Shown: positions 39,498 through 43,926 of the stretch, piece after piece
Layout: each line of letters starts with the position of its first letter
Numbering within the stretch: position 1 is the stretch's first letter
From: Solirubrobacter ginsenosidimutans
GTDB lineage: Bacteria; Actinomycetota; Thermoleophilia; Solirubrobacterales; Solirubrobacteraceae
DNA: 43,926 nt
Assembly: GCF_027587205.1 (NCBI RefSeq)
Contig: NZ_JAPDOD010000067.1
Coordinates: 1-43,926, forward strand
Direction of reading: 5' to 3'
The notes under the pieces: model-generated
The model's input: only the letters and a program-made list of their open reading frames with translations
What the model was told of the DNA's origin: nothing
Database searches by the model: none
Position numbers and translations under genes: made by a program

Positions 39498-41021
39498 TCA
39501 TGACGTCGCGGTGGCCGGGACGTCGCTCATGAAGCGGGGCAGTTCGACGCCGTCGCGCGCGAGGATGCGCTCGGCGGCGATCGTGCCGGACAGGGCGGAG
39601 CGGACGAAGCCGCCGCCCAAGGACGTCCACTGGCCCGCGAGGTAGAGCCCGTTGACCGGCGTGACCGTGTCCGGGCGCAGGCTGGACTTGTGGTCGGCGG
39701 CGTAATCCCAGCCGTACATCGCGCCGCCCTGGTTGCCGGAGAAGCGCTCGAGCGTGAGCGGCGTCGCGGGCTCGCTGAACGTCAGCGATTCGCCGAGGCC
39801 GGGCGCGAGCGCGTCCAGCCGGTCCACGATCCGCGGCGTCATCGACGCCTTGACCGCGCCCCAGTCGGCGTCGGTGTCGTAGCGCATCGGCGCCGCCGCG
39901 ACGAGCACGTGCTCGCCCTCGGGCGCCAGCGTCGGGTCGACCAGCGTCGGCACCGAGACCGTCAGCGCGGCGGCTTCACCGGCGAGCGTGCGGCGGTAGG
40001 CGTCCTCGATGTCCCAGGAGTCGTAGTGGAAGTTGACGTGTCCCGCGCCGGCGCGCTCGACGTCGAGGCCGGTCGCGCCGAACAGCAGGTAGCCCGAGAT
40101 CGAGGGACGCATCCGGTGCATCCGCCGCAGGTAGCCGACGGGCGCGTCGTCGCCCAGCATCGGCCCGAACGTCTTGAACGGGTCGGCGTTCGACACGACG
40201 ATCGGCGCGGTGACATGGGCGCCGCCCGCCAGCTCCGCGCCAACCACACGGCCGTCCTCGACCACGATCCGCTCGACGGCGGTGGAGCAGAGCACCTCGC
40301 CGCCGGCGCGCTCGACGGCCAGCACCAGCGCGTTGATGAGCTGCTGCAGGCCGCCCTCGATGTAGGCGGCGCCGTTGACGACGTGGCTGAAGACCATCTG
40401 GCTGAACGCGATGAACGCGAGCTTGGACGGCGGCAGGCCGAGGTAGAGCGACACGGCCCCGCACAGCGCGCGGGCGCGCGGGTCCGGGAGCAGCTCGTCC
40501 ATGACCTGCTCGATCGTGGACTTGCGGTAGCGCATCAGCGTCGGGAAGCGCTCGTTGATGTCATCGAGGCTGCCGAGGCCCGCGCGTGACGGGAGCTCGT
40601 GCGCGTCGCGATGGATCTGCGCCGCGGCCTCCCAGAACGCGCGGATCTGCTCCGCCTGCTCGGGCAGCGCGGCCTCGAAGGACTCGATGAACGGCTCCAG
40701 GCCGAGCGGGGCGTGCATCTGCAGGCCGGGCAGCGAGACCGAGAAGAAGTCGCCCGGATCGAGGAAGGTGACCTCGTCGCGAACGCCGAGGTGCTCGAGC
40801 AGGCGCGAGAACATCGGCGGGTCGACGACGAGGTGTGCGGCCGGGTCCAGCGTGTACGGGCCGCGCTGGAAGGAGTGGACGTAGCCGCCCGGCGCCCCCT
40901 GGGCCTCCGCGACGAGTACGCGCCGGCCGGCGGCGCTGAGCAGGGCGGCGGTGAGCATGCCGCCGATGCCACTGCCGGCCACGACGGCGTCGTACGCCTC
41001 GTGGGTTGGGGTCATGGCCAT
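39498..41021 (-). CDS. CrtI-like FAD-dependent oxidoreductase (phytoene desaturase/retinol saturase type)
   Basis: About 507 residues, with an N-terminal FAD fold (GSGIGG, 16-21, then a Glu at the end of strand 2 in VLVAEA), APGGYVHSF, a central region with YIEGGLQQLINALVLAVERAGGEV, and the C-terminal FAD motif GLYLAGQWTSLGGGFVRSALSG. The family desaturates, saturates or isomerises conjugated polyenes. No phytoene synthase or other carotenoid gene is nearby, so a polyene made by the KS/DH operon is a possible substrate. ATG 41021 is chosen because GGAGGAA lies about 9-11 nt upstream; ATG 41042 has no ribosome-binding site but would add 7 residues. Confidence 0.87.
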   Translation of the reverse strand: MAMTPTHEAYDAVVAGSGIGGMLTAALLSAAGRRVLVAEAQGAPGGYVHSFQRGPYTLDPAAHLVVDPPMFSRLLEHLGVRDEVTFLDPGDFFSVSLPGLQMHAPLGLEPFIESFEAALPEQAEQIRAFWEAAAQIHRDAHELPSRAGLGSLDDINERFPTLMRYRKSTIEQVMDELLPDPRARALCGAVSLYLGLPPSKLAFIAFSQMVFSHVVNGAAYIEGGLQQLINALVLAVERAGGEVLCSTAVERIVVEDGRVVGAELAGGAHVTAPIVVSNADPFKTFGPMLGDDAPVGYLRRMHRMRPSISGYLLFGATGLDVERAGAGHVNFHYDSWDIEDAYRRTLAGEAAALTVSVPTLVDPTLAPEGEHVLVAAAPMRYDTDADWGAVKASMTPRIVDRLDALAPGLGESLTFSEPATPLTLERFSGNQGGAMYGWDYAADHKSSLRPDTVTPVNGLYLAGQWTSLGGGFVRSALSGTIAAERILARDGVELPRFMSDVPATATS

Positions 41022-41073
41022 AGGTGTCGGTTCCTCCGTCATGTGGTCGGTGCGATCAGCACTCCCAGAGGGA

Positions 41074-41106
41074 CGGGACCCCGGGGCAAATACACCCGGG
41101 GTCCCG
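41074..41106. promoter_or_regulatory. Strong intercistronic hairpin (12-bp perfect stem)
   Basis: CGGGACCCCGGG (41074-41085) and CCCGGGGTCCCG (41095-41106) pair perfectly around a 9-nt A-rich loop. The hairpin lies 9 nt downstream of the exporter stop and 53 nt or more upstream of the CrtI-like gene, both on the minus strand. No U-run follows. It could end or attenuate read-through from the exporter gene, or protect the upstream mRNA from 3' decay. Confidence 0.6.
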
Positions 41107-41115
41107 CGGACGACT

Positions 41116-42537
41116 TCAGTCGGCCATCGCCAGCTCGGGCGTGCGCGCCGGCGCCGGCTCGTGCGTGTGGTAGCGGGTCTCGCCCTTGCCGATGAACACG
41201 GCGGCGACGGCGGCCACGGCGATCACGGCCGCACCGATCCACACGGCGGGCAGCAGGCCGTCGACGTAGTCCTGCGGCGACGCGAAGCTGCCGTAGTGGC
41301 TGAACACCGACGCCAGCACGGCGATCCCGAACACGCCGCCGAGCTCGCGCAGGGCGTTGTTGATGCCCGAGGCCTTGCCCTCGTCCTCGAGCGGGACCGA
41401 ACCGAGCACGACGTTGGCGACGGGCGCGAAGAAGAATCCGTTGCCGATGCCGGACACGACCAGGCCGCCGAGCAGCGCGCTGAACGGCGCGTCGACCGAC
41501 AGCTCGAGGCCGAGCCAGGCGAGGCCGATGGCCTGCAGGGCGAGCCCGATCACCATGTAGCGGCCGCCGCCGTGCTTGTCGGACATGGCGCCGATGACGG
41601 GCGCGACGAACATCGGTGCGAGCGTCCAGGGCAGGCAGCGCAGGCCGGCCTGCAGCGGCGAGTAGCCCTGCGCGACCTGGAGGTACTGGATCAGCAGGAA
41701 GACGGCGCCGAAGGAGCCGAAGTACATCAGCAGCGACGCGAGGTTGGCGGCAGCGAACGGGCGGTTGCGGAACAGCCGGAGCGGGACCATCGGTGCCTTC
41801 GCGACGCGCTCCCACAGCAGGAAGGCGATGATCAGCGCGGCGCCGGCGCCCAGCGCGGAGAGGATGCCGGCGCTCGTCCAGCCGTCCTCGTTGCCGTGGA
41901 TCAGGCCCCACACGAGCGAGAGCAGGCCGAGGCTGATGAGGCCGAGACCGGGGAGGTCGAGCGGGAGGCGCGAGCCGAAGCTCTCGCGCAGCTTGGTCGA
42001 GGCCAGCGGGATCAGCGCGAGGCCGATCGGCACGTTGATCCAGAAGATCCACTGCCAGGAGAGGCCTTGGACGACGGCGCCGCCGACCACCGGGCCACCG
42101 GCCACGGCGATGCCGCCGACCGCCGACCAGGCGCCGAGCGCGACGCCGCGCTTGTTGGCACCGACAGCCTCCGCGAGGATGGTGAGCGAGAGCGGCGTGA
42201 CGATCGCGCCGCCGACGCCCTGGAGCGCGCGGGCGGCGATCAGCGTCCCGATGTCCGGCGCGAGCGCCGCGCCCGCCGATGCAGCGGTGAAGAGCGCGAG
42301 CCCGAGGATGAAGATCCGGCGGCGGCCGAAGCGATCACCGAGCGCGGCGCCGCTGAGCAGCAGCACGGCGTAGGGCAGCGTGTAGGCGTTCACCGTCCAT
42401 TCGAGCTGCTCGAGGCTGGCCCCGAGATCACGCTGGATGACGGGCAGTGCGGTCGTGACGACGAGGTTGTCGAGGACGACCATGAAAAGCGCCAAGGAAC
42501 TGATGGCGAAGGTCCACACGACCGTGCGGCGTTGCAT
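41116..42537 (-). CDS. DHA2-family MFS drug/proton exporter (EmrB/QacA-like)
   Basis: The 473-residue protein has about 14 hydrophobic helices and the DHA2 motifs: LFMVVLDNLVVTTALPVIQRDL (helix 1), WTVNAYTLPYAVLLLSGAALGDRFGRRR (motif A) and ARALQGVGGAIVTPLSL plus GGPVVGG (motif C). Such proteins export drugs, antibiotics and secondary metabolites with proton exchange. Start ATG 42535-42537 has a perfect AGGAGG 5 nt upstream; an upstream frame would add 22 residues without support. The LuxR-type gene ends 78 nt before it. Likely role: export of the product made by neighbouring genes, or self-resistance. Confidence 0.92.
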   Translation of the reverse strand: MQRRTVVWTFAISSLALFMVVLDNLVVTTALPVIQRDLGASLEQLEWTVNAYTLPYAVLLLSGAALGDRFGRRRIFILGLALFTAASAGAALAPDIGTLIAARALQGVGGAIVTPLSLTILAEAVGANKRGVALGAWSAVGGIAVAGGPVVGGAVVQGLSWQWIFWINVPIGLALIPLASTKLRESFGSRLPLDLPGLGLISLGLLSLVWGLIHGNEDGWTSAGILSALGAGAALIIAFLLWERVAKAPMVPLRLFRNRPFAAANLASLLMYFGSFGAVFLLIQYLQVAQGYSPLQAGLRCLPWTLAPMFVAPVIGAMSDKHGGGRYMVIGLALQAIGLAWLGLELSVDAPFSALLGGLVVSGIGNGFFFAPVANVVLGSVPLEDEGKASGINNALRELGGVFGIAVLASVFSHYGSFASPQDYVDGLLPAVWIGAAVIAVAAVAAVFIGKGETRYHTHEPAPARTPELAMAD

Positions 42538-42615
42538 TTCTGCCTCCTGGGGAGCGAGGTTGACGGACGCCTCGTAGCGTCCCGCCCAGGCGGCCGCCCG
42601 CACACGGGCGCTTCC

Positions 42616-43926
42616 CTAGTCCCAGTCCCTAGTCTCGAGCTTGACCAGCTCGACGCGCGATTTGATACCCAGCTTGCGGAAGATCTTCGCGAGGTGATAT
42701 TCGACCGTCTTGGGGCTGACGAACAGCTGCGCGGCGACGTCGCGGTTGGTGGCGCCGCCGCTCACCAGCCGCGCCACCTGGCGCTCCTGCGGGGTCAGCG
42801 CCTCGGCGCCGTCGAGCTCCGTCGTCGGGCTGGAGACCTCGCCCGTCGCGCGCAACTCGGCGGTGGCGCGGGCGGCCCAGGGGGTCGCGCCGAGGCCTGC
42901 GAAAGCGTCCCGCGCGTAGCGCAGATGGGCCCGCGCGTCGCGCCGCTGGTGGCGGCGCCGCAGGTGCTCGCCGTAGAGCAGCTCGGTGCGCGCGCGAAAC
43001 AGCGGGCTCGGGATCGTCTCGTGCAGCCGCAGCGCCTCCTCGAAGCACTCGCCCGCTTCCTCCTCGGGGCCGGTGAGTGCGCGGGCGCGCGCGGCGAGGG
43101 CGAGCGTCCACGCGGACTCCGTCGCGTGCGCCCACGCCTCGAAGTCGCGCAGCGGGCCCGCCACGTCGTCGATGCGCCCGGTGCGCGCGGCGGCCTCGGC
43201 CAGCTCGGGGATGGCGACCAGGCGGTAGATCGGGTGCGCGGCAGGGCGGCCGGCGACGCTCGCGAGGTGATCGAAGGCGGCGGCCGGATCGCCGGTGCCC
43301 AGCTCCAGCAGGCCGAGGGCGTACCCGGCGGCGGAGACCGCGAGCTCGATCCCGCGCGGGAGCGCCAGCGCGAGGGCGTCGGCCGCGAGCCCGCGGCACG
43401 TCTCGACCTCCCCGCGCAGTGCGGCAACCGAGGCCAGGATGCCCAACAGGACTGCCTCGACGCCGACCTGCTCGGTCTCGCGCGCGAGATCCAGGGCCTC
43501 CGACGCGTCGGCCTCCGCGTCGGCGGGCCGGCCGTGCCAGAGCTCCATCATCGCCGTGTACTGGAGCATCAGCGCGAGCATCCCGGCCGAGTGCGCGGCC
43601 CGGGTGCGGGCCACGGCCTGCTTGAACAGCGCGTTCGCCTCCTGCGGGCGGCCGAGGTAGGCGGCAGCCGCGGCTGCGGCGGAGAGCTGGCGGATGTCGC
43701 CCGAGCCGGTTCCCTGGTCGACGGCGCGGGCGAGCGGCGCCGCGGCGGCGGCGACGTCGCCAAGCAGCATCGCCGCGAGCCCCTCGATGAAGCTGCGCCG
43801 CCCCTCGTCCGGCTCGCACGCGCGGGCGGCGTCGCGGATCTCGCGCGCGCGGTCGAAGTGCCCGCCGAGCGCGGCGGCCTCGAGCGCGAGCCGCGCGGCG
43901 CCGAGCGCCGCGGGCGAGCCGCGGCG
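42616..43926 (-). CDS. LuxR-family regulator with TPR-like repeats, 5'-truncated
   Basis: The frame is open to the window edge (436 residues visible), so the N-terminus, probably with an ATPase domain as in LAL regulators, is missing. The visible part is Ala-rich and TPR-like (LALEAAALGGHFDRAREI, YTAMMELWHGRPADAEADAS, YALGLLELGTGDPAAAFDHL), then a C-terminal LuxR helix-turn-helix (LTPQERQVARLVSGGATNRDVA, SPKTVEYHLAKIFRKLGIKSR). It ends 78 nt ahead of the exporter gene on the same strand, so it may be co-transcribed with or control the exporter and tailoring genes. Confidence 0.9.
   Translation of the reverse strand, partial: RRGSPAALGAARLALEAAALGGHFDRAREIRDAARACEPDEGRRSFIEGLAAMLLGDVAAAAAPLARAVDQGTGSGDIRQLSAAAAAAAYLGRPQEANALFKQAVARTRAAHSAGMLALMLQYTAMMELWHGRPADAEADASEALDLARETEQVGVEAVLLGILASVAALRGEVETCRGLAADALALALPRGIELAVSAAGYALGLLELGTGDPAAAFDHLASVAGRPAAHPIYRLVAIPELAEAAARTGRIDDVAGPLRDFEAWAHATESAWTLALAARARALTGPEEEAGECFEEALRLHETIPSPLFRARTELLYGEHLRRRHQRRDARAHLRYARDAFAGLGATPWAARATAELRATGEVSSPTTELDGAEALTPQERQVARLVSGGATNRDVAAQLFVSPKTVEYHLAKIFRKLGIKSRVELVKLETRDWD

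Noticed and set aside
39498..41021. Carotenoid biosynthesis locus
   Set aside because: Only a CrtI-like gene is present; no phytoene synthase, GGPP synthase or cyclase, so carotenoid production is not supported.

Overview
The window is very GC-rich, with strong G/C preference at third codon positions. It is packed with LuxR-type regulators, tandem-GAF and NarL-type histidine kinases, a PknB-like kinase with a beta-propeller, and a secreted protein ending in a beta-sandwich domain of the 'TFTLxTTTP' kind. This points to Actinomycetota, most likely class Thermoleophilia (Solirubrobacterales); that assignment is an inference from gene content and style, with no marker gene present. No tRNA, rRNA, CRISPR array, transposase or prophage was seen.

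Region 1 (1-14.0 kb) holds surface and signalling genes: a truncated repeat protein (45-nt tandem repeats), an RTX-type secreted protein, a large ATP-binding LuxR regulator facing a small SnoaL-like protein, a 1241-residue secreted phosphodiester glycosidase/metallophosphoesterase, an orphan PAS/GAF histidine kinase followed by an ArsC/Spx-like protein, an alpha/beta hydrolase, and a Tat-exported molybdopterin oxidoreductase coupled to a cytochrome b subunit.

Region 2 (14.0-23.4 kb) starts with a Ser/Thr kinase whose extracellular part is a predicted beta-propeller. Next is a five-gene operon (DUF1479-type Fe(II)/2-oxoglutarate oxygenase plus a complete polyamine-type ABC importer), divergent from a ROK-family regulator. 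It looks like a substrate-controlled uptake and oxidation module.

Region 3 (23.4-33.6 kb) is the most distinctive part: a tightly coupled biosynthetic operon resembling highly reducing type II polyketide (polyene) systems. In order it has a flavin reductase, an unusual acyl carrier protein, its own AcpS, a dehydratase fold lacking the catalytic-His loop, a ketosynthase, an intact FabZ-type dehydratase, a Cys-less KS (chain-length-factor type), a 764-residue fusion of an intact KS to a Cys-less KS, a FabH-like KSIII with altered His/Asn, and an intact malonyltransferase. Facing away from it is a second acyltransferase whose nucleophile Ser is Gly, preceded by a 54-residue ORF that overlaps it. 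Catalytic and non-catalytic partners recur for four enzyme types. No ketoreductase, cyclase or thioesterase is present.

Region 4 (33.6-43.9 kb) contains a palindrome-rich non-coding stretch, a two-component system, a SAM methyltransferase, a REP-like inverted repeat, and a minus-strand run of FAD monooxygenase, double SnoaL protein, CrtI-like oxidoreductase, DHA2 exporter and a truncated LuxR regulator. These could be tailoring, export and control genes for the polyketide, but that link rests only on proximity and enzyme type.
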